64,000 nucleotides of DNA from Dendrophyllia cribrosa (Eukaryota; Cnidaria; Anthozoa; Scleractinia; Dendrophylliidae), in contig JAJLRJ010000006.1 of the NCBI GenBank assembly GCA_024195265.1, positions 27,446,270-27,510,269 on the forward strand. The letters are read 5' to 3'. The translations under genes and the position numbers were made by a program. Under the pieces are notes generated by a model. It did not search any database. It was not told where the DNA came from and saw nothing but the letters and a program-made list of their open reading frames with translations. Of this stretch, positions 1 through 12,800 are shown piece after piece. Within the stretch, counting starts at the first letter, position 1, and every line of letters begins with the position of its first letter.

Positions 1-739
1 TATCAACGAAAAGACAGATTGTGGAAAAGACTTGAGCATAGGTGTAAAAACATTGGTACGTGATTCAACGCGTCATATAACTTAAAACTATGAGAATTAT
101 AGATCATGGATTGTATGTATATCAAACGATTTACTTTTCCGAACTATAAGCATCGAAGACAACACATTCAGTGTATTTGAGGCTGATTTTGTGACATGTA
201 CAGTACTAGATAAATGGGCTAGAGTCACTTAAAAAACTAAGTCAGTGACTGAAATTTACTAATACATGAATTTGCAGATTATCTAGAATTCGTCTTAAGC
301 CTCGGACGTAAAAGTGAGTAAAAGGAGGGGGTGGCATCCACTTCCCCTCTTAAGGTTTTTTTTAGTTGTTGGAATATGCAACCTTCAGTACCTGTTTGTT
401 TATCCTTGAGATACATTTTGCTAAAGTTTGGCGATATTTTGGCGATATTCGTTATAAGTAACACAAGATCTAGATCATGCTATTTTGAATAAAAATGCGT
501 GTTCTTCGCCATTTTTTGTTACAACAATGTATATATAACGATACCAAAAGCAGAAAATGTTTAATTGTATCATATTTCACACTTTATCAAAACCATATTT
601 TCAATTTCGACATTTTTCTGATAAATTTGAATCTTTAGTAAACTCCAAAACATGTTTTCAAATTAAAAGTTCCACGTTTTTCACTTGATTTTTCATATCA
701 TGATACTATTAACTCTACCTATTTTTCTACTTGAACCAG
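1..739. other. no gene seen; presumed upstream intron
   Basis: No ORF with coding character, RNA gene or clear repeat is visible. It ends in a pyrimidine-rich stretch and an AG just before the first recognisable polycystin exon, so it is probably the intron (or part of the gene) leading into that exon. The 5' end of the gene lies outside the window. Confidence 0.5.
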
Positions 740-877
740 ATTTCAGACACGTTAGTGGAAAAGTTAACAGCTGTAAAACCGGAGAGCCTTCAGATGTCTC
801 GCACGATTATGGCGGTAATCAGAATGGCCACTGGAGGTCAAGGGGAGAAAGCATGTGATAACTGCAGCGATGTGATG
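740..877 (+). CDS. polycystin exon a (pre-GAIN region)
   Basis: 46 codons between AG at 738-739 and GT at 878, phase 0 at both ends. It encodes a helical, hydrophilic stretch with a CDNC motif. It has no recognisable domain by itself and is assigned to the gene by phase and position. Confidence 0.6.
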
Positions 878-3800
878 GTAAAACAAGATATTTTATTTTG
901 TACTTCGCAATTTTGAGAATCTTTGTAACCATAATTTGCTGATACATTTATTGGATAACTGGATCAATTTAGTATCTATGTACCTGAAAGTATTACCACT
1001 GATTTCACTGTTACGCGACCCTTCGAATTAAAATGGAAGTTGAAGGAGGTTTTCCCCATCTCTAGTCGTCGAATTTTTTTCGATGCAAACTTTTGAAGCC
1101 GATAAAACGTCCAACGCCAGAGGAGCTCACTAATTTGATATGCCCGATGCAAATCAGGAGTATACAAACTCCTCCTTCTAGGTATGATTGACGGCAGAGT
1201 AAATTGAAATTGCTCAAAGTAGTTTTGATTCGAAGGGTCGCGTAACAGTGAAATCAATGGTAAATGAAAATTCTTCGCTACTATTCGTGCAGTATTTAGA
1301 TTTTGCATTCAGTCGTTTTCACTCTTTGTATTTCTTCTTTAATCGTCGGCTTTCTAAAACTCAAATGATGGAAAGTCATCTTGTGTTTAAACAATATCTT
1401 ATTCTGTCTTAGGGGTTAGTAATGAAATTGACCGAGACCTCAATAAATCTACTGTCATCTGCGCTAAACGACCCAGAGGAGCCTTTTACTCCTGAGTTAG
1501 AAGAAGCAGCAACGGGTGTCGCAGGATGCCTCACGAACGTTCTTCAATATGCATCTGGCCAATCTAGCGGAGCTGCACAAGGAAATCAGTCAAAGGTAAA
1601 GTATAACATTTTGATTCGTTACTACAGTGGAAGAGAGGTTAACGAATCGAACGTTTGTCCTGGGTGTCGGTGGGCCGAGCACAGAACGCAGCTATTGCGT
1701 CGTGCAATAACATAACATGATAATGAAACAAACACATTGATCCTGGCAGTCAGTCTAAGGTACACGAATGAGCACCAACGTTGTGTAACAAAATGATAAA
1801 AACAGGATACGGTCGTTTCATCGACTGGGAGTAAAAATAGTCCTAGTGGCTTCAAGCTGGCTAATGAACAGGAATGAAGTGTCGGTCTAGAGAACTGGGA
1901 AAATCTTCCTACTAAATCTGCACTACTGCTGCTTCCCTAACCATAAAGAGGTCGCTACAAAAGTAGCTAAAAGGAAAAAATGTGACACTCTCTGCATGTC
2001 ACTTATGAGCCACGGTAAAAATTATCTTAGACTGTGTGAAGCTAATTTTGAAATGATATTTATTAACAGGAATGCTCGTATTTTCATGTCATTGCTGTAT
2101 GCGTGTGAGACAATTAATTGAATGAGGAAATTATTTCAAATATTGCCTGCTGGATAAAAAAAAAACTAAACCTGGAATTTGTAGATGGCGATAATTTAAA
2201 TATATATTTTTTTCCTGGTTTAGTCGGAGTCGATGGACCGATGAATGACTAATAATAATACTCGAAGACATATTTATATGGTATGTTCGGTAAGACGCAC
2301 GTGGATGTCAACCAACTACTATTGGACAAACAAGGGAATTGAAATATACTTTGGTACTCACCGCGTGATGCACTACAGAAACCCCGCTATTTATTTCAAA
2401 ACAACGCTAGTTTTATGGTGGAACTCTAAAATGGCTATGTTGTTAGATTCACTGGTTAAGACACTGGAATTGATTATGTGCGATTTCTTTTATGATTACA
2501 GGAGGACGTACAAAAGGCTTCAAAAAGCTTGAACGCTATGAACGATCAATTTTTTGTTCGCCTTGTTGCATCTGAAGTTTTGGTAATAAAAACTGCAGAT
2601 CTGGCAGTATCTTTAAAGAAGGTCTCGCCCAGCGATGTTAAGGGACTTAATATGGAAGAAGGACCAACAAAGTTTCAACTACCAGAAAACCTTGGGAGTC
2701 TGGGTAATGGTAACGTAAACGCAAAGGTGAGTATCCTGGTGATCGTTCCGTTTTGTGTCATTTTTTTACTAATCTGGGCCCGGTTGTTCGAAATCCGGTT
2801 ATCGCTAACCTAGGATTAAGACTTAACCAAAGGAGGATATTACCATCTTCCCAGCGTGCTTTGGGTAAATTTGAGTGAATGACTTCCGGTGGAACCGAAG
2901 AACGCGCGCAAATTCAGTCATTCAAGGCTTAAACTTTCTCGAAAACCTAATTGACGCCAATTGACTCCACGATTTCATCCCAAATTTTGAAGTTGAATAT
3001 GATCTATTTCTGTGGCTATCTGTTTTTATTGGCGTTTAATTGACAGTGACTTTAAGTCCGATAAACTCCAAGCGGCGTGTCGTTTGTGAGAATATCATTT
3101 GCGTTCTGATTCGATTCGGTCACAGTAAATAACAAAATGAAATAATGCTAAATGATCAGTACTCGTGCAACAAAAAGGTCAGAAAATAGAGAGAAAAGCG
3201 ACGGTTGATTTTGAACTAAAAATAATAACAAAACCGTAAACAGACACAGCAGGACAGTCGCGCGGTCGCGTGTTGAGTAAGTCCTAGCTGAGTTGAAATT
3301 GAGTAACTGTGGTTATACGTTTTTGTGAGCGGGGAATATTTCACAGGCGCCGCTCTATTCGCGCGTGTTAGTTTCAATAGGTCAAGGCAGGCAAATACGG
3401 AGATTTCTTCTAATTTAAGCCGGCATTATTTTCAAATGGCAAAACGTTTATTGATTCCAGGAATTTGTGAAGAGATTTCACGTGTCTACCACACAACACC
3501 AATCGAAAACGCGAGGGTTTCGGCCTGTCTAAGAAGTTAAGCGGCCTAGAGAACAAACTGTAGAATATATATATAACCTGAAATGGAAGATATCCTGTAA
3601 AAGCGAATAGAATACTAAATAGGTAACAGTAAATTTCTTTTAAAGGGTTTCCGCCGTAAAGGGTATGGTTTTCAGGCAGTTTAGTCTGGGATAGGGTATA
3701 GTAATCAGAGATTTTTGGTCTAGAACAGAGTATCATTTTCCGTGAAACTGATCAGTTGCGTGAATAATTTAATCTAGACACGGTTTACTGGCAAATGTCA

Positions 3801-6800
3801 TTTACAAATCAGTACGGAGGAAATACGGCATTTCCCTGTTAACCAATAACTGTGATAGTGAACGAGTTTCTGGAAAAAAGCGACTCTGGAATAGATCTAG
3901 GATAGGATAGGGTTTTTCGGTGTTTAGTCTGGAATAGGGTTGCAAAATGCAGCTAAAATGGTCTAGTATAGGTTAAGGGTCTCAGAGTCCCAGCGGCACA
4001 CCCCCACCCAAACATTTGCAGAGTACCGCCACCCCCCCCCCCCCCCCCCCCCCCCTCCCCCCCTCCCCGCGGCTTTGACCAACTGACTTCCAAATGAGCT
4101 GCCTGCGGGTCGCCGCCGTTTGATTAATATAGTTTGCTTGAAGTGCATGCCGGGACGATGGTAATATCCCCCTTTAACTTAACCGATGATTTCATTTATC
4201 TTGGCCGAAGTGTTTTTAAAAGCTAATTATAAGTTGCAAGCGAAGACTAGTCAGAGAGAAAGCTAAAGGGCAAAATACTTTGGAAAAATCTCCATTGATT
4301 AATTACTTATCTGGAATCAAAATTGATGCTAACCCTGGGTTAGCTTAACCGCGCTTTGAACAACCCGGCCCTGGAAAAGAATAGGTCTTCTCCAATAACA
4401 TTGATGCCAAAGGTATAAGAAAAACAGATGAGTAGTAATCATTCCAACTGATTTAATACAACTTTTAATTTATTAAGACAGCATAAAAGGACAATGAGGA
4501 ACCCTTGTCCGTGTAGTTATTTAACAATATTTAATTCATTTGTAGAATACATAATTTGATGCGACAACGAAATCGTTTTCTATACATAGCCCACTCAAAA
4601 TTGGAAATCAGTCCTGCTATGTGAGAAAAAAAGGCCTTTAAATTAGGATCCGTCTCCTTCGTCGAACGCAACAAATTTAAGAAAAGAGGAATATGTAATG
4701 TACGATTTCACAAGTAATAAGCTGACTAGTTTTAGAAATATTTGCACGCATTTTATTACTGTTGCATTACAAAGTGTTAGCTTATTTTGGTTACTCTCAC
4801 AACTAGAAAATATTGTACATTTCGATAACGACAGAAATCGATCAAAGAGCAACTAAGTTATAAACAAGTGTCTATAAACTGAACTGATAAGGTAAAAATA
4901 TACTCAGTTTTCCGTTATTTCTTACTCAGATGACGGCAGTTAATTTCAACCCTTACAGCTGGGACAACAGCAGCAAAGCGATCCAATCAAGTGTCACCAG
5001 TCTTGAACTTCAAAGCGGCAATGCGACAAAAGTTAACGTATCAAACCTTGATGAAGACATCGTAATGGTCATTCCAATCGCGAGCGCACCGAAGAACAAT
5101 ACGAACACTAGCGATGTGCCGGAACATTCCTTTTTAAAGCCAAATAAAATGTCAATACGTAGCTATAATGCGGAACTGGCAGATGTCCCCGTGTCAATTA
5201 CAATGTCTGTTGCCTTCGTTGTCGTTGTTGAAGTTTTTGTTAAATTTGGATCCAGACCGGCAATTGATAGCTATGATCACAACTTTACAGTTACGTTTAA
5301 ATCAATGTGCGAAAATCAAACGGACAGCGAACAAAACAAAACATGTCTTCCCGATGAGAGTTCCATAACAGTTGTGCCCACTAAACCAGGTCTGCTTTTT
5401 GTCGGGGTACTTTTCCTTGGAGCTAAAAATAGTACCGCACATTCCAGACAAAGACGGTCATGTTTTGGTCATGGTCGTCAAAGGCGATCATGTGTTGGCT
5501 TCAAGGATCCACCACCAAAAGGAGTCACTAAAACAGTTGTCCCTCAGTATGACCCATCCACAGACGTCAACTACACAATGAGTATTACTCAATCAAGTTG
5601 CTTATATTTTTCTGAAGATAAGGACAGGTGGACATCGGATGGCTGCAAGGTAACCAACATGGTATTATTGTTCAAGGATCCTGCTTTATGATCAGTAATA
5701 TTCATCACAGGATTAAAATATGGTCAAGCGCCCTGTCTGTCTGTTGTAATGGTAAATTCATCGAAAGGTTATTCAACATCTTTCTAAACAAAACTGGGCG
5801 GAATATCCTAGGATATATTTATGAGATGGAGCTCATAAATAATCATAATAACTAACAGCACTAAATCAGCCTAAATCAGGACGCAAAAGAGCACACAGTT
5901 TCATTCTTCTGTATTTTTCCCACTAACAGTTGGGGGTCATACCCACATTTGCATCTCTAGCAAAAAAAAAAAAATTAAACAAAATAATAATATTATTAAT
6001 AATGAAAGGGTATGGGGTAAGGCAAGCTATAAATTAAAATAATAACACTGACTCGTTCATAAGACATAACGGCCGCATATGTATTCATTTTTGCTAAGAA
6101 TAGATGTATTTTTTTGGACAGGTTGACCCAAAATCAAACACCACACATCTTGTATGCCGTTGCAATCACCTGACATCATTTGGTGGTAACTTCATACAAG
6201 CGCCAAATCCAATCGACTTTGACAAAGTTTTCGCTGAGTTTGGAAACCTTAGTGAGAGTGGTAACATTTCAGTACTGGTAACCATTGCTTGTGCGTTCCT
6301 TCTTTACTTCGTCGTACTAGTGTTTGCTAGGAGGGCAGATAAAAGAGACGGCAACAAGGTAAGTAGAAAAATCAGTACTCCATGCTCTAGTATTTAAGAT
6401 AAAGGCAAGCTGCGAACAAGGTTACCCTTTCCACCAAAAGAGCGTGCTTCTATTTTGAGCTGACTTCTATCTTCTATCTTCTATCTTCTATCTTCTATCT
6501 TCTATCTTCTATCTTCTATCTTCTATCTTCTATCTTCTATCTTCTATCTTCTATCTTCTATCTTCTATCTTCTATCTTCTATCTTCTATCTTCTATCTTC
6601 TATCTTCTATCTTCTATCTTCTATCTTCTATCTTCTATCTTCTATCTTCTATCTTCTATCTTCTATCTTCTATCTTCTATCTTGTATCTTCTATCTTGTA
6701 TCTTCTATCTTCTATCTTCTATCTTCTATCTTCTATCTTCTATCTTCTATCTTCTTTCTTCTATCTTCTATCTTCTATCTTCTATCTTCCATCTTCCATC

Positions 6801-9800
6801 TTCTATCTTCTATTTTCTATTTACCTAGCTGCCGTCCATACAATTACAAAAGACTCTCTTTTATGCCCATCAAGTCGTTGCAAGGTCTTATTTTGTTGTA
6901 TATCGACCCTCAATAAATTTGATTAGAAAACAACTATTGGTTCGGTCAGTATCAAATTCTACTAATAGTTTATAACTTCAACCATTGTATAGATGTGTCC
7001 TCCGAAGCATGTGACCATCGTTGAAGAAGGCACCTATTATTACGACATGGTTATCTGCACAGGTGTTTGGAAATATTCAGGAACAACGGCTAACGTGACA
7101 ATCAGTATGAAAGGTGAAATAAATGAGCACAGTCAAGTTCCATTGCGAAGTAAAGGGGAGTCCAGTGAAATATTTGCACGAGGAAGCATAAATGGATTTG
7201 TTCTGACTACAGACGAGTCGCTGGGACCTTTAAAAGAAATAACTTTAGATCATGACAACACAGGAGAAAATCCCTCTTGGTTTGTAGAAACGGTAACAAT
7301 CAGAGATAGACAAACTGAGGAACAATGGGCCTTCCCGATTAATCGATGGCTTGCAGTAGAGAAAGGGGACGGTTTAACAGAAGTAGATGTAAAACATGGA
7401 AGTGTCGGTTCCTTTTCAGATCAATTTCGTTCCCGCTTTGGAAGAAAAATTGCCGACAGTCACTTATGGATGTCTGTGTTTGGTAAAGCATGCAGCAGCA
7501 CATTCACACGTGTGCAAAGAGCCTCATGCTGCCTTTCAATTCTGTTTAGCGCCATGATTGCCAATGCCATGTTCTATAACATAGGTGGGGAATCTGAGGG
7601 AGCTATTCAAGTTGGACCATTCAAGTTTTCCTGGAGACAGATTGTCGTCGGAGTGCAAAGCGGAATTATAATTGCACCTGTCAACATCTTAATTGTTTTC
7701 TTGTTCAAGTCGAGCAAGCCTAGAAGGAAAAAGGCAGACAAATATAAAGAAATTGACCACGCCCAACAGCTCGTTGATCAAGCTAACGACGCTGGCTGCA
7801 TGTTGCCACACTTCTGTGTGTACTTCGCCTGGCTTCTCTGCTTTGCCACAACGCTAGCAGCAGCAACATTCACCTTGTTTTACAGCTTAATGTGGGGCAA
7901 AGAAGTTGCTGAGCAATGGCTTTCCTCTATTTTGATCTCGAATGGCCAGGATATTTTCGTCGTACAACCAACGAAGGTTATGCTTGCTGTCGTGGTGGTT
8001 TCATTGCTCGTGACCCGGACCACAGGCAACAGTAAAGATTTCGAAGGAAAAGAGAGTGAAGACGACAACCTTTACATTGATAACATCGATTTACTGTGCG
8101 ACGATCCAAAAGAGCGTTTCAAGCGCTCGAGATTGGAGGTCATGCGCGAGCGAGCCAAGAAAGAGATCATGTTGGCAGGCATGGCGAAGGAAATTGTTCT
8201 CCATTTGATATTTGTGTTTTTCTTGGCGATGGTTTGTTATGGTAACAAGAATAATTATCGGTATATGATGACCACTACACTGTTGAATCCATTTGCGAAG
8301 TTTGATACGGTAGGGCTCTACCAGTAGATGACAAATATGGCTGATTATTTCATTTTGCTATATATAGACGCCATAAATCGTGATATTTAGTTAAGCATAC
8401 CAGATAAGCAATTAGACAGTCAATTTTCTAGATATGACGGACTGCAACGCTTTGTGTTTGCCATTAGTGAAACAAAAACATAGTGTTATCTTAGCATCGA
8501 AAACAGTCATCATTGGTCAGTGTGGCTTATACTTACTTGTATAAAAGATACCCTATATATCTTCAGCGGCAAAGTATCTTGTTCAGATCGCCAAAACAAA
8601 TATTGAAACACTCTAACTACACAATATATATTTTGGGAGGTAAAATAAACTCAAACTTCAACTGAAAGCATTTAGGAATTAGTAATTAACTAATCTAAGT
8701 AGTACCAGAAACCCATAAGTGGGTTGAAACGTGTAACGCGCATTACCAGCTTCAGAATATTCATTTTTTGCTTAATACCATATTTGGATCCCCTCGATAC
8801 GTCCAGGGAGATTGGAAGCAAATTGTTCTAGCGAATTGATTGGTTAATGTTTTTATCTTGATTTTCCAAATATGGCTGTATTAATAATAAACAACTTCTT
8901 AGTAAATTGAATAATCGGAAGCTTGTTTGAAGCGTACAAGAGGCAGCTGCACGTTTCAACCCACTTATGGGTTCTGGAAGTACTTCAATATACTATACAA
9001 AAACGTAAGACAAATGCTGTCGTCAAATGTTTAATTCGTAGCTCCAATATATTCATTCACCTATATTCGTAAAATAGTTTCCGGGTTATTTATTTATTTA
9101 TTTATTTATGTATTTATTTAATTAATTAGTTAGTTAACGTCCATGGGTATAATAAAGAATATTTCAATCAGCTTTCCAAGTTGCTTGATAGCTAAGTTAG
9201 TTTAACGCATTGCCAGTTACTGAAAGTGATGGTTTCGAGTTCCGTTTAAGCCTTATTGTTTTCGAGCTCTCTCTCAGCAACTTTTTAAGCTAGTAACACG
9301 ACTAGAAAATGTCACTTATCCACAATTCAATGATATGTTTATTTCGTATATTCACATTCACGATAATAGTAGAAAGATACAAACTCATTTGCCTGCTTCG
9401 TTACCACATTTTGGAAGACACATTTATGGTATTATGATCATAGTGATTTTACTTAAGGTGACTCGACCCAGTTTTTTGGAGGGGTTACCATCCTACTTTG
9501 AATCTATCTGGTATCCACACCTTTACTTTTATCATAAGTCTAACACATAGAATGGATAACATATAGATCAATCTACAATGTAATATAAAATATTTGGCGA
9601 TCGGAGTAAATGTCACGTGGTTATAATGCCACGCCTCTTTGAGGTCTGAGTCGAAAATCTGCTGTTACCGGCATTTTTTCGTGGAAATCTCTCGGCTACA
9701 CATAGTGCGCATTAGTGCCTTGCGCTGAGCAGAGTTTCACCAACATCGCAAAGACACAATTCGAGAAATTCAGTGGTTTCCAAATTTAGGTCATAATTTA

Positions 9801-12800
9801 AGCGAAAATGATAAGCAAACTTTACACGATAATATCTAATAAACTATGAGACTTATCCCTTTATTTTGGGGATCGTTATAACAGATGAGTCCTTGCAAGT
9901 CAGCAAAAAGCTTTAGGGCCTTGTAAATGCGCGCGATTTCGAGCAAAGGAAACATATAGAAATTATAGTTTTGGCTATTTGTTGACGTTTGTCAGCGTTT
10001 GAGGGTCCTTCTCACGAAAAAAGCATTTTCTTAAAAATTCGTAGTTTTTTTTTCCTTCAAATTTTTCAGGGCCGCAATTGATTAACTAACTGCCCGGATT
10101 CTGAATTTCATGGTCATTGAAAAACTGTGACATTATCTTCTATAAGCCCAAAGTTGAGTAAACATTGAAGATTTTTAGCGTTTTGGCTGAGTTTGTGCTC
10201 TGGGAGTTGTCTATTGTTTCTAGTCTGTCATTTTCCAGCATTCTTGTTCAGCACGCGTGCAATGACTACGCTTGGCTGACTTCCGAATGCTCACCGAGAT
10301 ATGGTAATTTTGGTACTGCCTGAGACAGGCGATCGCGTGATACATCATAGAGGTTTAACGCATGATTTTTAATCAATTCTCGGCATGATGTACACTCCTG
10401 GCTGCAGACGTTATGTGACGGGAATCCCTTCTATTTTTTCATACTAATTACCATATCTCGGTGAGCATTCGGAAGTCAGCCAAGCGTAGTCATTGCACGC
10501 GTGCTGAACAAGAATGCTGGAAAATGACAGACTAGAAACAATAGACAACTCCCAGAGCACAAACTCAGCCAAAACGCTAAAAATCTTCAATGTTTACTCA
10601 ACTTTGGGCTTATAGAAGATAATGTCACAGTTTTTCAATGACCATGAAATTCAGAATCCGGGCAGTTAGTTAATCAATTGCGGCCCTGAAAAATTTGAAG
10701 GAAAAAAAAACTACGAATTTTTAAGAAAATGCTTTTTTCGTGAGAAGGACCCTCAAACGCTGACAAACGTCAACAAATAGCCAAAACTATAATTTCTATA
10801 TGTTTCCTTTGCTCGAAATCGCGCGCATTTACAAGGCCCTAAAGCTTTTTGCTGACTTGCAAGGACTCATCTGTTATAACAATCCCCAAAATAAAGGGAT
10901 AAGTCTCATAGTTTATTGGATATAATCGTGTAAAGTTTGCTTATCATTTTCGCTTAAATTATGACCTAAATTTGGAAACCACTGAATTTCTCGAATTGTG
11001 TCTTTGCGATGTTGGTGAAACTCTGCTCAGCGCAAGGCACTAATGCGCACTATGTGTAGCCGAGAGATTTCCACGAAAAAATGCCGGTAACAGCAGATTT
11101 TCGACTCAGACCTCAAAGGGGCGTGGCATTATAACCACGTGACATTTACTCCGATCGCCAAATATTTTATATTATATTGTAGATTGATCTATATGTTATC
11201 CATTCAATGTGATAGACTTATGATAAAAGTAAAGGTGGGGATACCAGAGAGCTTCAAAGTAGGATGATACCCCCCTCCCCCCCAAAAAAAAAACTGGGTC
11301 GAGTCACCTTAAACCCGTGAAATAGTAGAATTATACGCTCTATTATAATATAATTCCATTGTTTTCTTTTGTTTAATTTGGACTATCACACACTAATTGT
11401 TAGATAGTGTTTCACGGGTTTAGTAAAACCACTCTATATTTATTTTTGTTCAGGTCAACGGCAAACACAAGCTATGGGGGTGGATGAGGCAAGAGTTCCT
11501 TCCAAATTTTTATAACCAGCCGTGGTACAATGGAGCTAAAGACAAAGAAGATGTGTATATTGAAAACAAAATGTCCATTTTGATTGGTATGCCGTGGATG
11601 AGACAATTACGAATAAAAAAAAGTAAGTTTCTGGGGAAGCCTACGCGAAGTTATACTAAGGTTGCGCTATTTTCAGAAAACAAGGACTTTAGTGTTTCGT
11701 GGTCTTCGTGTACTATTTACAAATCATAATAGTTATCTAAACAAAAACATGAAGCTAGAGTTGCTCGAGGCGATTACACTCCTCACGTGCCCTTCAAACT
11801 CCCCGCATGCATCCATAACTCAATAAACGCACGCTAATCATGAAGCAATTCTTAAATATTAATATTAATCTTAACAAAAACGATAAGGATAGTATGTGGC
11901 AAGTGGTCGCGGTGAGTGTTTGAAACTGTTTGAAATGTTTCGAAAACACGACGGGAAAGTGTTATAATGTTTTCTTATATATCAACACCAATTTACTTAT
12001 CGCACATCTTGAACAAAAAAAAGGAAAGTGTCGTTAACTCGCCATAAAAGCAAACTATTGGAAATCGTTCACCATAAATAAATAAATAAATAAATAAATA
12101 TATAAATAAATAAATAAATTCACTTCCAACCATCAATGTTTTAACGAAATGCGTTTTCAGACGCTCTTCGAATAGATCAAGGAAAATATACTTATCCAAT
12201 GCCTCAAGCTTCTTAGGCTAAATATACAAACAAAAAAAGTCTGCTATCTGGAATTTTCCCGTCTCAAAATCGCAGTTACTTTTGCATCATGATTTAACAG
12301 TTGGGGAAAAAAGGAAAACTAAAGATTGTGCCCTTTAAAACTGAAATTCTTACTAGTCACGAGCTGTCGTACAGGACCTATTCCTCGCGTAAACATATTT
12401 TTGTTTTGCATTTCTTATTTCTAAAACACGGTATTTTCGCGCCATATACACGTCTTTCAAAATTACGTGATCAAGGCGCGGACAAACAAACAAAAATAGC
12501 TTTAAAATTTATCTTATCGTTAACTTTCGATAAAACGGATCGTTGTCTCGAACACTGTTTTGAAACAATTTTGCCATTCCGTTGTACGCAAGGAAGCCAA
12601 TAAATTGGGGCGGAAGATTTTCAAACCATAACAGGGCTGGTTTTTGAGACGGCAATATTAAACACTTAATGACTGGTCCCGAGGGAAACAGTGAATTTTG
12701 TTTCCCGAGAATCTCGATGATGAACATCGAGATTCGAGGGAAACAAAATTCGCTGTTTAACGAAGGTTCATTCATTAAGATATTTGTTATATAGCAGCAC

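Noticed and set aside
976..1308. Minus-strand 110-codon ORF in the first polycystin intron
   Set aside because: It spans the MITE and its terminal repeats; no coding signal beyond openness.
3963..4148. Minus-strand ORF with a glycine run
   Set aside because: The run is the poly-C tract read on the other strand.
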